From the NCBI GenBank assembly GCA_949357655.1, contig CASHTG010000017.1:1488001-1552000 (forward strand): a stretch of DNA of 64,000 nt, written 5' to 3'. Source of the stretch: Parascedosporium putredinis. Its lineage: Eukaryota; Ascomycota; Sordariomycetes; Microascales; Microascaceae. This document shows, piece by piece, positions 23,133 to 36,512 of the stretch. Made by a program: the position numbers and the translations under genes. The stretch's first letter is position 1, and each line of letters starts with the position of its first letter. The notes beneath the pieces are model-generated. The model was given only the letters and a program-made list of their open reading frames with translations. It was not told where the DNA came from and did not search any database.

Positions 23133-25516
23133 TGTGAATGAGGAGAGGTAGGTAGGCTTATATGTTTGTAAGGGATTATATATATATATCTATTCACTGA
23201 CACTTATATGGGCTGGTGTCTCGTCGGCAATAGTGTGAATGGAGGAGGGCGGAGGCGGTGGAGGTGAACGACAAGCAGCCCGGTATTATACTCGTACAAT
23301 TCAGAGGGTTGCTTTTTATCTTTGGAGGGGAAAGAGGAGAGGAGAGGGAAGAGGAAAGAAGCGAAGAAGAGATGAAGATGCTAGTGCCTTGCCAATCGCC
23401 ACCCTTTTGAAGAAAATATGGGGAAGCGACAAGCACGGAGACAAGCTTGAACATCTGACAGCCCGTCGGATTTCCAAGAATGCCCGTCTCCTCTCCTCCT
23501 CGTCTCTCCCTAAAAAAAAGGGAAAGCTAAAAAAAAGCCCACTAGCTACTTCCGGGCCCACCACCACACTTTCCTCTCGTGTGTGTATGTTTGCCGTCTC
23601 GTCCACCCCCAGAGCCGAACACTCAAGGCCCTTGTTGGTGTTTTGCCCCGCCCCTTCGAGGTGGTTGAACCCCAAACGTCCGAGCCCGTGGTCGAAGGGG
23701 CGGGGGTTCAACGTTCTATTCGTCGCTGTCCCCCGCTTCTCCTCCCTCTCGCAGTTCGTCTCTTTTGGCTTGTGCTGCTGTTACCCCACACCCAAAAAAC
23801 CGGGCTTCCACAATCCGCTTGTGCCGAGGCACGATGCGACGCCCCGGATTAGTAGTCCAGGATGGGGCACAGAGCCATTGGGGAAAAAAAGGTACTAGAG
23901 GTTGCAACGTCACCGGAGCGTTGGTTTCTTTTGGGACTATCCTTGATGTCCTGTCGTTCGTCTTTTTCTTGTCTTCGTTTTCGAGGACTCGATTTTCTTT
24001 TCTAGCTAATAGATACACACGGAAATTGAAGGACGGTGAATCTTTATCCCTTCAAATTATATTTACAGCGGAAAAGCATAGTCAACGGACCGGGAATAGA
24101 GTGTGTTGGAGCTTGTATCTGCTTGTTCCGTGACAGAAGACCAACCACCTATTCCTGGACCGCTCCGGGTCCCGGGTTAGCGGATGGGACCACCGCCGGC
24201 CTTCAAACAGTGTCCTCTTCACAATAGACGTCATCCATAGATACATGTATCAATTGAAGGAACCATTCTTTGAGTCTTCCACGCTGGCTATCACGCACAA
24301 TCCAAGTTCTCGTGCGTTATACTCACCTCCTCATTTCCCAAAACCTTTGTCCGATATTTCCAAGGCCGAGAGCACCCAAATAGCCCCAAACTCAGCATGA
24401 CGAAGAGCCCACCTGTCAATCTCCCACGACGGGCATAGCGCTCCCCGGAAAGATGGGGCTACGCTGGCCTTCCCCGCAGTTTCCTTAGCCCCCTCCACCC
24501 CCAAACCCGTTAGCTCTGCTCTGCTTTGCCTTCTCCTCTGCTGATCGTGGATGGATTAGGGCAACCGAGCAGGTACGACTTCCAGGCGTTTCTCGTTGAA
24601 CCGAGGTTTCTCTTTCTCCTTGCCGTTCCCCGCGTTTGCCCACCGGCCCGCTCGTCGTGTGTGTGTACGTGTATGCGAAACCAGTCTTCATTGGCATGCC
24701 CACCACAGCTCATCTTTAGTAGCTTGCATGTTGCGTACAAAGTAAAAGACCATCTTGCCTCTCCAGTCCCTCAGATTAAACATCCTCCTCATACACAGTT
24801 CCTCGACAAAATCTCACAAGCACAGGTAGGAAAAGTCCTCTCTAGCCAGAGGCTTTCTCCCATCATAGGGGGCCATGTAAAACCAAAGATTGTTATATCG
24901 AGCAAGCCTTGAACCTGCGCAACCCTGAGCCTTTATTATTCATTCAGAGAGGAAAATAGAGGAGGAAAAAAAAAAAGGAGAGAACGAAAAAAGATGAAAA
25001 AGATGAAGAGCCATCTTTCAATGTTGCATAGGAAAAGAAACCCCCAAAATTCCCCTTTTTGTTTCCTTCCTAAAAAGCTCAAGTATCCTTTGTTATCCCA
25101 AGTCCCTGAATCTGATACGGCATGCCATGCCAGTTCCCAATGAAAAGAAAAGGAGAAGATAAAGAAAATGGTGACACTCCTCTTCGCCAGCCTCCACTCG
25201 GCCAAAATTTGAAAAAGAAAATGGGAAAGAAACATTGAAGAGGGACGAGAAGACCCCAAGCTGCTCCACGGTGTACATGTACTCAGCTTCGCTCCACCAG
25301 CCAGCCCACTCACTCTTTCGAGCCATAATGGGTTACTAGTAGATCGACCTCAGCTCAAACAGACGAGGAAGCCAATACAAAGTTGGACTGGACCGTACGT
25401 GAGCAGAGCAAGCCGCAGCGTCCCCGCATCCCCTCCTTACACGCAGATATAGAGCAAACAATAAAAGAAACCCGCTTCCAAAATGTGGATCCGTCTCTCA
25501 ATGGGAGAATAAAGTC

Positions 25517-25541
25517 GAAGAAGAAGAAGAAGAAGAAGAAG
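25517..25541. repeat. GAA/AAG trinucleotide microsatellite
   Basis: About eight consecutive AAG-type units lie in non-coding sequence downstream of the transcription factor gene. Confidence 0.75.
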
Positions 25542-25789
25542 ATGAGACATGATGGCGAAGAAAAGAAGGAGAAACAACGTTATAAAGGGGATGCCTCATA
25601 AGAGACAAATGTAAAAACACCGGCCACCCAGAATTCCCAGCCAGAGTTGCCTCTAGTGCCATATACACCAGATACAAAGCGCCACGCCTATCTAGGCACA
25701 AACAACACTTCAAACCATCACAGGATCAAAATAGAGTGACGGGGTAGACACAAGGTAGTATATAGTGAGAGGGTGTGAGAAAGTGTGTC

Positions 25790-25792
<3 letters not shown>

Positions 25793-25848
<56 letters not shown>
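25793..25848. repeat. Compound (GT)n(GA)n microsatellite
   Basis: About 14 GT units are followed directly by about 14 GA units. The repeat lies about 100 bp beyond the transcription factor stop and is probably in its 3' untranslated region. It would make a polymorphic marker. Confidence 0.9.
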
Positions 25849-25851
<3 letters not shown>

Positions 25852-25942
25852 TGCAAATGAGAGGAGGAAGAGAGAGGAAAATTGAGAGAGTTCCAACAAC
25901 CGAAGAACGACAGGCGTGCGGTACACACAAAGCCCGGCTCGC

Positions 25943-28634
25943 TTACGTCTTCGTGCCGTTGGTGTCCGCCCACGAACCCGAGCCATACCCCCAGTTTTCG
26001 CACGTCGAGATGCTCCCCGGCGGAGGTCCCCCGTCGGCACATTCGATAGCCCATTGTACGGAAAGGGCCGTGGCGTCCTCGGCTGCGGATAGTGGTCAAC
26101 CCCGCTTACCGCGTGGTGGTGCTGGCCTGCGGATGGTCCCAGAACCAGCCCCATCGCCTCTGGGCGGTGTAGCCCGGCAAGCTCCGTCATCTTGGCATTC
26201 AGCGAGTCTGCGCTGGTGTTGGTGCTGCGCTGGAGGCCCTCCAGCACGAGTTGGAGCCCGCTGACCATCGATTCCTCATCGGCCTCCCGCGGGTACCGCT
26301 TGATGCAGTTGAACACCACCGCGAGGGGATGATGTCCTTGAGGTCGCACATCGCCGCCTTTCGAACTAGGAGATCTAGAGTCTTTTGCACCGTCGCGATG
26401 AGCCGTGACGGCGTTCCCGGCATCACGTCGTCCAGCTGGTCCGTTGGTCCGTCGGGCGTCATACGGCCCGACACGCCGTTCATCGGGCTCTGCCGGACAA
26501 TGTTGAGAATGTGCCAGCAGATGCTAAAGGCGGCCTGGATGATGTCTTGCTTGAGGATCTGGATATACATATCGCACGTCTCGTCGTAGTGGGGCAGATT
26601 CGGATCCATCTCGTCCAGGTACCTCAGGATAACTAGGCACGATCGTAGATATACTCGTGTAATCTCCTGCGGGGCGTCCGGGACCCCCAAAACGAACGGG
26701 CGGTAGAGCGCAAGCAGCGGCCGTCGAACATGCATATCAATCACCACACGCCATCGCCACTCCTTGCTCTTGTTCCTATCAATGTACCCATATCGGGGAA
26801 GAGAAAACTGAGGTCTTCAATGTACTTGTCGAGCTTCTGGCCCAGTTCCAAGACCTCGCCGTAATCTGGGAGCGTCTCCACGCGGTTCACCAGGTGCGTA
26901 ACCTTGATTCGTAGCGGCAGCGTCAACGTGGCGTACACTTGTATTTGGCACTCGGTCGAGTGCTCAATCGGCTTTTCCCGCGGAAGCATCTTCATCTCCT
27001 CAAAGAGGTCGGCGTCGTCCAGGTTTCTCGGCGGCTTGCACGTGAAATCGCCTTCACGCAGCAGACAGGGCAGGTTGCTCGCAAGGGAGATGTAGAGGTC
27101 CATGTCCAAGATGGTGAACCACAGCCGCCGCCTCATCTCTCCTTGGAACGCGCTCACCTGTGTAAACTCGCCCGGGTCGCGATGCAGACCCATCGTCATG
27201 GCCATCCGGACAATGAACCCGAGCTGTGACCAGGTTTCGTGGAGATTCGAGAGCGACGTGAGCCTTCGCGCGTGGAGGAGCAGCAGTTCGGTTTGCAGAG
27301 TACTAAACTCTACCAGCTGCTTCCCTCGCAAGTTGTTGAGCCAGGTGCGAACCAACGCGCACGCCGTAGGAATGTTAACACCGTCCCGGCGCTCGTGGCT
27401 CAGACCCTTGGCGCTGGCAACGAATCGGGAGCCGATGGCAAGGACGGTGAGCAGCTGCGGAAGGAAGTATTCGTACTGGACTTGGTTCTCCCAGTAGCGG
27501 TTGTACTGTGTCTTAAAGGTCGGTACGTGCACCATCCTGTAGATAATTTCGTTGGTGTCGATATACGCCGAGAGAAGCCTATCGCAGACGGCTTTAGAGG
27601 GCATGATGTCCGTCATCCTCTTTTGTATCGGTAACATGGAATCGACGAAAACGGGGATGGGCGCAATCGCTTTTCGGGTTTCGTCTCGTAAAAGCTTCTG
27701 GAGAGCTTCAAGCCGGTCGAATATATCACGAAGGCTGTCGATCCTCTTGCAGTTCACGAGGTAGTGTTTCGCTTCGTCAAACTAGAGAAAACCGGAGGAA
27801 TGGCCAAGAAGCGGCCGGGGCTTTCGTTAGCGATACAATACGTAAAGGGCAGCCTCTAAGCCTCAGCCTTGTCCCTTTCCCCCCCCACGGCCCCAAGGGC
27901 CTTTGAGAAAAGCACTTACCAAGTTGACCATGACGCGAGTACTGCTCTGCCCAAAGAATCGAGTTCGTACCGCTTCCCCTTGACGGAAAGAGCCCGCAAC
28001 GTCTCAGGCGGCGCCGTCGCTAGCTGGGCCTTCATCCCAGCCAGCTCCATCCTGGCCGGATTCCCGCCGAAATCACATGTTTTTCCAGCCGGTCAACCCT
28101 CATGGCTAGCTCCTCCAATGTCATGCCGGCGAGGACGGCTACATCGCCATTCCTCATGGGGGTGCTAAAAGGCGGTTCGAGGGGCCCCAGCAATTGCGAG
28201 GGCTGTTGCCCCGTCGGCGTGGGGTGGCAAGGGCGTTTCTGTGCTCGTTGTCCGTCAACGGTTTCTCCGTCGGACAGGTCCGAGGTGTTGCCACCGTCCT
28301 GGTCGGCGGCATATTTGCATTGTCGGCTCGATTTTTGGCATTGCGAACACGGGCAGGATCGATCGCATTTGAGCTTGCGCTTGCGACATTCGGTGCAAGA
28401 CTTGACGGGCCGAGGCCGTTTAACACTTCGTGGTTGTGTCGGCGTTGGCTGTAGCGCCGCCGAAGCAAGGGAGGCAGATTGCTGCGAAGGGGGCTGTTGG
28501 GACTGTTGCGAGGCCTGAGGGGTCTGGGAGAAGGGTCGCGAGTGCTGGGGGACGGTGTCCGGAATGGAAGGTGCTTGGGAATGCGACCGGTCGTACGAGC
28601 CGTTGTTCATCGGGGGTATCACCGAGGCGGACAT
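25943..28634 (-). CDS. Zn2Cys6 transcription factor with fungal-specific TF domain
   Basis: This is a nuclear DNA-binding regulator of the Gal4 type. Exons are 28634-27920 and 27781-25943, with the first ATG (MSASVIPPMNN) chosen because no earlier in-frame ATG exists. A Gln/Pro-rich N-terminus precedes a basic stretch and the binuclear zinc cluster at residues 80-106 (CTEC, then Cys at spacings 6, 5, 2 and 6). The family middle homology region follows: FDEAKHYLVNCKRIDSL, YRMVHVPTFKTQYNRYW, MAMTMGLHRDPGEF, GEMRRRLWFTILDMDL and ASNLPCLLREGDF. The end reads SISTCENWGYGSGSW. Five one-base losses are needed: C runs at 28063-28065 and 27976-27979, near 26775, the G run at 26325-26328 and near 26085. 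They restore 853 codons. The target genes cannot be told from the sequence. Confidence 0.9.
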
Positions 28635-31600
28635 GGTCGAAGGTCGAGTTTCGCCCACCGGCCCGGTTACCCAACTATCTGCGGGTAACAAAATTCGGAC
28701 TGCAGATTGGGAAACGAAGACAAAAGGAAAGGGGAAAAAGAAGACAAAGGGGAGGGTTGAGACGGAGAGGGCGAGGGAAAAAAAAAAGAACTTCGCCGAG
28801 AAGTGACCCTGGCACCGTGCCAAACCCAGCCGTTCAAGGATCACTCCAGCTTAAACACCCCCTCCCCGTATTTTGCTCTCGATTTCTGCAAAGTAGGTCG
28901 CCCTCGCTTCGGATGGTGGAGAGAGTAGGAAAGGAGGCTTTCCAATTTTCCTTCTGGAATGGCGTCTCAATCGGCCAAAGCAAAAATAAAATAAAATAGA
29001 ATAATGCCTGACCCTATTTTGCAAAGTTGACGGAAGCCAGGTGAAAGAAGACAAGAAAGGGTCGGGAGGATTTGCTCCGCTGAAGACTTGGGGTGTCGGA
29101 CGAGTATATTGAGCCACCCTCAGGTCGGGACCAGGGCGACCTTCGGAGAATTATCGAACTGGCTCACCCTTTCCGCCCGGCACCGAATATCGTTGCCTGT
29201 GTTGAAGGGAAAGCGGAAGCAAAATAAACCAGGGAATTGGAAAGGGAAAGGCAAAGAGAAAAAGAAGAAAAGAAAAACCAAGATGATTTGCTTTCAAAAT
29301 ACCAATACCCAATAAACCAACATTGGAGAAGGGCAGGCAAAAAACGAAAAAAGAAAAGAAAAAAAAGAAATGGAAAAAGAAAAAGGAAGAAGAAAAAGAG
29401 TTTAATAGGGGGTAGCGAATCAAGAGCGAGAAAATACAGAACCAAGCAGGAGAGCCTCCTGTCGGCCCAATTTCTCGTCTTGGTTCTCAACGACAAGACT
29501 CGGGGACACCGGCTCCGTTGCTTCTGGCAGGGTCCGATCTGAAGAAAAATAGAAAGGCGCCAGTTGGGTTGGGGGCTGGAGGGAAGGCGCAAGACTGGCA
29601 GAACCAGGGGGTGGGTGGCAGTGAGCTTCGGGTTAGATTCAGGCGCAGCAGCACTAGGTTAGGGGAAGGGGGAGGGGTTGAAAAAAGAAAAAGAAGAAAG
29701 GAAAAAAGGAACAACAGTATAACAAGAGCCAAGTCAAGGGAGACTAGAGCCAACCGAAGTCAAGAGTACGCAACCTGCCCGCATGTGGCCACGAGGCCCA
29801 GAAACAAAAAGATCAATGACCTGGAGCTCGAGCGGAGATGGGAGATTTTGTCGTTGGATGGGTTCAATGTTGTGAGAGAGAAGAGAACCTAAGAAAAGGG
29901 CGAGACAGGGAGAATCCAACACATAACGCAATACTTAGTAGCGCTGCCATAATACTTGTAGATTGATCTTGATTAATACATCAAGTACTTGTATGAACTC
30001 CTGATGTGGTTCTCAAAACCCGATGGCCGACCTCTCAAGCTCCGACAGACAATGGAGAGTTTGGCTTGGCCTGGGTGGCGTTGCCTGGCATGCAGGCTCG
30101 GGAGATGCAACGCTTCGGGCTTGGGCTAGTTTTGGGACCACCTCCTCCACAACCACCACCACCACCACCACTCCCCGGGCGGCTTAGCTCGAGATCCTAG
30201 ATCTGTGGACGTTTAGTTGGCCTGAAAAGTTGAAACAGCACCTGCGTCAAACATCAATTATTGGCGTCTCTGTTGGCCGAGGTTTAAACCCACGAGCTCT
30301 CACCTCTCCCAGGGACGGCCATCGCTCGCCATGCCATCAGAGATTGGATACTGAACAGCGGGAATTGCATTGAGAATGGACACTGGTCTAAGCCTAGATT
30401 AGATTGATCAGTGGATTGAAGGTACGAAGTATAACGGACCCTGGGTCCATCCAGTCTGTCCCAGTCATACTCCTCGAGGGCATACATCACCGACGTCCGA
30501 CCCTGGAAAGCACTCAGGTAGGTTAACCTGCAATTGATTCCCTTCGATACCAGCCTCCATTCTGGAAGGCATCTATTCCATCCGTCATAGTTTCACTATG
30601 CTTGTTTATGGGGGCCTGGAACACGAGCAATGGTCGACGTGATTGCCGTGTGCGCTACAAGACTTCCAGCGCCATGAGTGATGCTCATGGGACGAGGGTA
30701 GCCGGAAATGACATCGAGAATTATATTTGTATGCGGCAGAAGCAATGTTGTGACAAGTAATACATCGTTCGTACATCCGTCAATGAGAGAGACGGAAGCT
30801 GAGCTTGGCTTGCACGCCGGGCTTCAGCCATGCCCGTGCCTTCCCGCAAAGCAAGCCTCTTTTTTTTTCTTCTTTCTCTTTCACTTTTTCTTTTTTTTTA
30901 GCCCCCACTTCTACAAGTACGAAGTACTCCTTGCTTTCCCTTTTCTGCTCCGTGGGGGAAAGGGCGAAGAGCACTTCCTAACCCGTCAAGAAGGGTCACC
31001 TACGGTGATGACTGACCAAGCTCAATATCATATGTCACCGATTTTCAGCACCGAGCACCTGAACCGACAGTCGTGGCGCAACCCATGTTGCACCAACCTG
31101 TGGCTGCATGGGGGAGTTCCGATGAACAGCCAGTTGAAGGTCCCCTCCGGCATCCAACGAGGTAATACAAGACCATCTCCGAGGCTACAAGTGGGGGAGA
31201 AAGAGCTCTGGTGCTTGGGCGAAGGCATTAAGCAGAAGGAACTTTGAAGAATAAAATTGAAACTCCTTCACAACAAGGCAGAAGGAAGGTGGTGATAAGC
31301 TCCCCGCCCGACGAATGGATACTTCTCGGGGTTTCACTAGTGGATAAGGAAGGAGCCGACGGTGCTCTGAAATAAAATGGGAGCTTATGTTAATTGCCTT
31401 CAATGGGGCCCTCGATCAACAGCTGGGGTTATAGTGTAATAATACTTGTCAATGGATCGGATGCTGGCCCACTCTCAACACTCAGCTCTTCATTGGGTTA
31501 GACAGGCACTCAAAGCCCCACACCTCCACCTCCCCTTCCCTTCCCCCAAGCCCTCCCTCCTCTTTTCCAAGGTGGCCCTTTCCCACCACTCCAGAGGCAC

Positions 31601-34216
31601 AGCAGCGTTCCTTTGCACTGGGACCTGGAGTCTTGGAGGCCAGGACGGACCCGAGCTTGTCAAAACATCTCCGAAAACCCGCCCTGATTTGCTGGCAGCT
31701 GGGCAGCCACACACTTCAAGAGCGTCCAGCGTCCTTGCGCATCCATAGCTCATCCAGGATGGGATCTTTCGACCGACCCCGGATCCCCTCAATGCTGTAG
31801 GCCTCTCGGCGGAAGCACAGGCGTCCGCACCCCTCAAATTGATTTCCTCCAGAGCTCTCTTTTCCCCTTCATCAGTCGAGGAATTGGCCTCTTCATTCTG
31901 TGCGCGACGTCTGCCCGAAATTGATTAGACCCTGCATCCCAGCTTCGTGGACACCCTTCTCCGACCTCTGCATTACATATTCTTCCGTGACCCATGGGCT
32001 AGAGGGGAGGCACGCACTCTTATCACTACTCTCAACTAACACACTAGTGTACTCATACCTCGGTTCTCTTGAGGTATACTCTTTAGTTCCATCATGCTCG
32101 GCGATTGACGGGGTCTTCAATTGGCAAGCTGAACCTCATGCCCTCGTTTTCTCGATTCCACGAGCAATCAATTAGTCAAGAGGCTCGGTATCTTCATCAT
32201 CATGAACCAAACTATTCGGCAAGTTGCTGTTCGCAAGACTCTCCGATTATGTGGCCACTTCACGGATGTTTGCTGTCAAGCAAGGGCTCCGCTCCCTAGT
32301 CGAGAAATACATATAATCATTGACCAGCATCTTGTTGCCGTCTTGGAAGCCCTCAAGCTTGGGCCAGCCACAGTGGAATGCCAGGTCCATCCTTTCCATG
32401 GATTGATTGCAAATTGACGCGCGTGGGCCCTTCCGCAGCTCCCAATTTGTCCGGGGAGGGGAGGTTGCCGATTTTCCTCGATCATCATCGACGTCGATTG
32501 TTATTTGCCAGCGTCGAGACATGCTGCAAGACCTGATGCCGACTCAACCAAATTTAAAGGCAATGGTTGCCGCCTCGCCGTACCAGCAATACGAGAGGGG
32601 CTCCCGTCAGCTTGTCGGCCTGTTTTAGTGGCTGGCCTTCAGGTGAGTTCAACGATTTGCCTCATGCCTGGACTTGCCTGTACTTGGGTTATTACGAGGC
32701 AATACTCGTGCCACGCACCCCCGCACTGGCCCGTTCGCTAGATTACCCTTCGATTCGTTATCTCTAGGTGCGCCTTGAAGGCTGGACGCATCATTTTTTG
32801 TCGCAAGATCCGTTGATAGATACCTTCGCTTGTACACAGGTCCATGGCAGTGATGAAAGGAAGAAATTGGAGAGGCATTTGTGCCACTCGTCCATCGGAG
32901 ATGGGAGAACATCAGAATCATCAAGTTGGTGTGTGTCGGCCGAGCCGATACTCGCGTCTCAAGCCCCAATCAATCAGCCATCTCCGGGTCTCCGGGCCCC
33001 TTTCAATTGCGATGAACATGTTTCCTGCATCGCAAGCCGCCCCCAAGCCTCCACGAAAGAATCTATCACCAGACGTAAACGGGACAGGCGAACCCCGTAA
33101 GGGTATGAAAGCCACTCTTCCTGTCCTTCCCCTTTACCATCACGCCTCAAGTCCATCGTAAACTTCATCAAACCTTTTTACTTGGTGTAGCATGCAAAGG
33201 CAATTCCCTCCGTCTACACGCCGGGGGAGTAGGGGGTGGTTCAGTGGGTGGGGAAGAGCGGGTACCCGCTGCAGGCACAAGAGCGGGCAGCGGCAACACT
33301 TGTGAGATGCAATGTATGGAGGTGGGGAAGAAGCACGATTTCGGTGGGAATAGGATTGCAAGAAGGCCGACTTCTCCGTTCGCCGTTCAGCTCGGCCGGG
33401 AGGTGCGCACAAGGCCCAGGTCCTATCCAACGCTTTACCACGGGAAAAGGAAGAGAGGGTCTACTTGCCACTGGCCCATTGTTCCTATTTTCTTGCAAGC
33501 GAAAGAGAAGCGACGCGTACAAATGCCGCGTGTTTCGTTTTCTTTCTTTTTTGCCTTCTCTCTTCTATTAACCCAAAAATTCGGTTGGCTGCAAAGCAGC
33601 CAGCCCTCGTGTTTCGCGTAACCTCTCGAATCTTGTGTCTCTTTTCGTCCTGACCCGCTTCACCCTCCCTGCCGCCCAAGAAAAAAAAATCGTTCACATC
33701 CGGCCATCGGGCCTGTCACCTCCGGGAGCTACAGGTCTCTTTTATCGGCCGTGCTAATTTCAGAGACCTCTCCCGTTTCCCTTGCCCCTCCTCGTTCCCT
33801 TCACCCTCTTTAAAAGGGACCAGAACAAAAAAGGGGGTGGGCTTGAATACGGCCGGTCTACCTTTTTCTCGCCCTCCCTTGTTACTTTCGGCCGAAAGAA
33901 AGCAAGTTGTGAAGAAATGGAATCGGCGTTGGGACCACCCAAAAATATTCTGCCTTGGTACGTCTTGCTGCGGTACATAAAAACTCTAGACCGGCGAGGG
34001 CGGCAACTCTCCCTTTTGTTGTTGAAGTCTAGAAACAGATGAAGGGGGACGAATATTTTTGAGAGCACACGTACAAACAAGATTACTTACACAAATAAAC
34101 TTTTTTGAAAAAGATTTTGCAAAGAAAATAAAAGAGACACACAGATGGTGGGGTGAGAAGCATGGGGGCAACTGGGGGGGATAGGCAAGGTTGCACGCAC
34201 GCACGAGCCCTCGAAA
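28635..34216. other. 5.6 kb gene-free stretch
   Basis: This is the longest empty stretch but one. Many short frames occur on both strands, none with recognisable motifs or splice structure. A-rich and T-rich low-complexity blocks are concentrated at 29200-29420 and 30860-30900. The left end is the promoter of the transcription factor and the right end is the 3' region of the Tcf25/Rqc1 gene. A non-coding transcript cannot be excluded. Confidence 0.4.
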
Positions 34217-36512
34217 TCATCTCGCCTGACTGTCCGTGTGGTGTTCGCCTTGCCCGGCCGCATCGTCGTCCGCGTCGTCCGCGTCGTCCGCGGGCCACGC
34301 ACCCGGCAGCCCGCTCGACGTCTGCGGCCCTTCTGCCTCGCCGGCCTCCGCGCCGCCGTCCTGCTGCTCTCTTGTATTTCGCGGCCCGCCGAGAAGATCG
34401 AGTAGACGGTTGTAAATAGAATCTTGCACCGAAGGCTGCGCCAGATCCTCCGGCCCCAGCGTCGCATCGTCGTCTTCGAGGTCGTCCTCGAAAAAGTCGT
34501 CCCCATCGCCCTCTGCGCGGTCGTCCAGGTCAAACGCCTCAGCAATGGCGGCCTCGTTCATCGCCATCTCGTCCAGGTCCGCGTCCATCCCCGCCTGGGC
34601 CCCCGCTGCTGCCCTCGCGGTAGTAGATTTCGCAGCCAATTCCTCGCCTCGGGGCTTTCTTCTTCTCCGTCCGTAAAGGCAGCTTCACCCCGTTCGCGGT
34701 GAAGATGTTGGCTGACTTGTCGGGCGGGAGGGGTCGAATTCGTAGTTGGGCTGTCTCTCGAGGTAGTGCCTTGGCACGAGGCCGAGCATCGTCGTGTTGC
34801 CCTCGAGATACACGAAACGCGCCGTCCGGAGATCCAGGACTGCGTCGGTCGCCTTCAGCACCTCCTGCTTCTTGGCCGCCTTGGCAGCGTCATTCAGCAA
34901 GCTCGTGGACCTTGGGTAGTTCCAGAGATCCCTCGTGAGCTCGAGGTAGAGCTTCGTGTAGAATGCATCCACCTCGCTCGGCGGCTGTGCTCCCCAGATA
35001 GAAGGGGTGCGTCGAGGTTCAACGACTGGAACAAGGCACAGTAGAGCCAGGGCATCGCCTCCATCGCCGCGACCAGCTCCTCTTTTGCCTTTGCATCTTC
35101 CTGTGCCTGAAGCAAGCCTAGAACCAAAGAGTTTCGGTAGTACCGAATCTCCCCGTGCAAGCTGCTGTGCGCAAACGCGTCCACGTACGACCTTAACCAT
35201 TCTGACTGGTGGCTTTTGATCGCGAGGACGTGGATCAAGTGGTTCATGCCGTACGGGTCTCCCGGATCGAGGCTGAAGATGAGTTTGGCCCATTCCAGCG
35301 CCGTCCTATAGGTACCCTTGCGCATCAAGCTCTTCAAGTAATGGTATCCGGCAAGCCAAAACTGCCTATTCTCAGGCCTCTTAAAGTTGAGCCTCGCCCT
35401 TCCCCTTTCCAGATTTGTCCGGAACGTCGAGAGTGTCGCGCGACCAAAGGTGAAGAGGGCGCGCTCGCAGAGATCCGCGGCGAGCGCTTGGTTTTGGTCC
35501 TGCTTAGCGAAGCTGCTGACTTGCAGCAAGGTTGAGATGTGGTAGGCTGCGTATGGCATCGTCAGATTAGACCCAAACTCTTTGAAAAGATAATGCGCGA
35601 GGAGGGCGGATAGCTGGACTTACGAAATTGCTTGAGAAGATAGACCATCCTCATCGGGTCGCCTAAGCCCACGCAATGGAAGAAGATGGTTTGTATCACG
35701 TCGTACTGCTTCTCATGGACAAAGGCATACTCCGTCCACACACCTTCCGGGTCGACGGCCATCTCCTTCATCACCAGTCCCCCAGCCGTAGCGCGAGGCC
35801 AGTAGTCCTTGCCCTGGATAAACATATTGCGTCGTAACGTGATCTCTGGGAGTTTCCTACCAGGATCCCCCTCAAGAATGTCTCGAGGTCCACCTGGCCC
35901 CGGGCTCCCCCTGTAGAAGGCGCCTCCGCGCCGCAACGGCCTCGGCCTCCTCCTCGAGCCTCGCGGCCTCGATAACCTCTCGCCCAAAGAGGTTCTTCAT
36001 CTCGTGTACAGCCTTAAGATTATACGGATCGATCTCGAGGACGTGGGCTTGCCGTAAACCCTCGTGGGCGTAAGCGTCTCCACCCGAAGACGGCCCCGCG
36101 GACCCTCCTTGGGCTCTCGGCTTGATGTTGAGCTCCTTCAGTGCCCTGTCAATTTCATCTTCGTCGGCGCCGTGCGGCGTTTCGGTCGCCTTGTCGCCAC
36201 CCTGCTTCTTCTTGCCCTTTTTCTTCTTCTTCTTGTTTCGTTTAGGAGCCGTCGATGCAGGAGCAGGCTCTGATCTCTCACCGTGGGGTTTCGCGTCGCC
36301 ATCGTTGCCGTCCTTCTCGTCATTATCGTCGTCGTCGTCATTGTTTTCGTCTTCGCTATCGTCACCACCAAGGGCTGCGAAGAGACTAGCCCGTGGCTTC
36401 ACCGGAACAGGCTCTTCTTCCTCAGACTCGACGCCAGAGTCCCCTCTGCGGGATCAGCTGCCTTGAGCAGCTCTTGCTGCTGTCGAATCTTTCTCAGTTG
36501 TCTGCTCGACAT
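34217..36512 (-). CDS. Tcf25/Rqc1-family protein (ribosome quality control)
   Basis: The family includes yeast Rqc1, a subunit of the ribosome quality control complex that acts on stalled nascent chains on 60S subunits, and human TCF25. Exons are 36512-35624 and 35546-34217. The intron junction restores LLKQFPYHISTLLQ, typical of the family. The N-terminus (MSSRQLRKIRQQQEL) is followed by an acidic D/E block and a poly-Lys block (KRNKKKKKKGKKK). Then come DPGRKLPEITLRRN, YDVIQTIFFHCVGLGDPMRM, the helical core around NRQFWLAGYHYLKSLM and TALEWAKLIFSLDPGDPYGM, and a very acidic C-terminus. At least six frame breaks were found: C run at 36441-36444, near 35896, C run at 35867-35871, G run at 35004-35007, G run at 34730-34733 and near 34651-34657. 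About 740 codons result. Confidence 0.88.

Larger units (their letters stand above)
23133..25942. other. Intergenic region between thiolase start and transcription-factor stop
   Basis: About 2.8 kb lie upstream of the thiolase and downstream of the transcription factor. The stretch holds simple repeats near its right end and no convincing gene. Confidence 0.4.

Noticed and set aside
30708..31247. 179-codon frame with a hydrophobic Phe run
   Set aside because: The Phe run is a T-rich low-complexity block, not a membrane helix; nothing else is recognisable.
32247..32522. 91-codon ATG frame on the minus strand
   Set aside because: Reads slightly protein-like but has no family match or context; below the level I can support.
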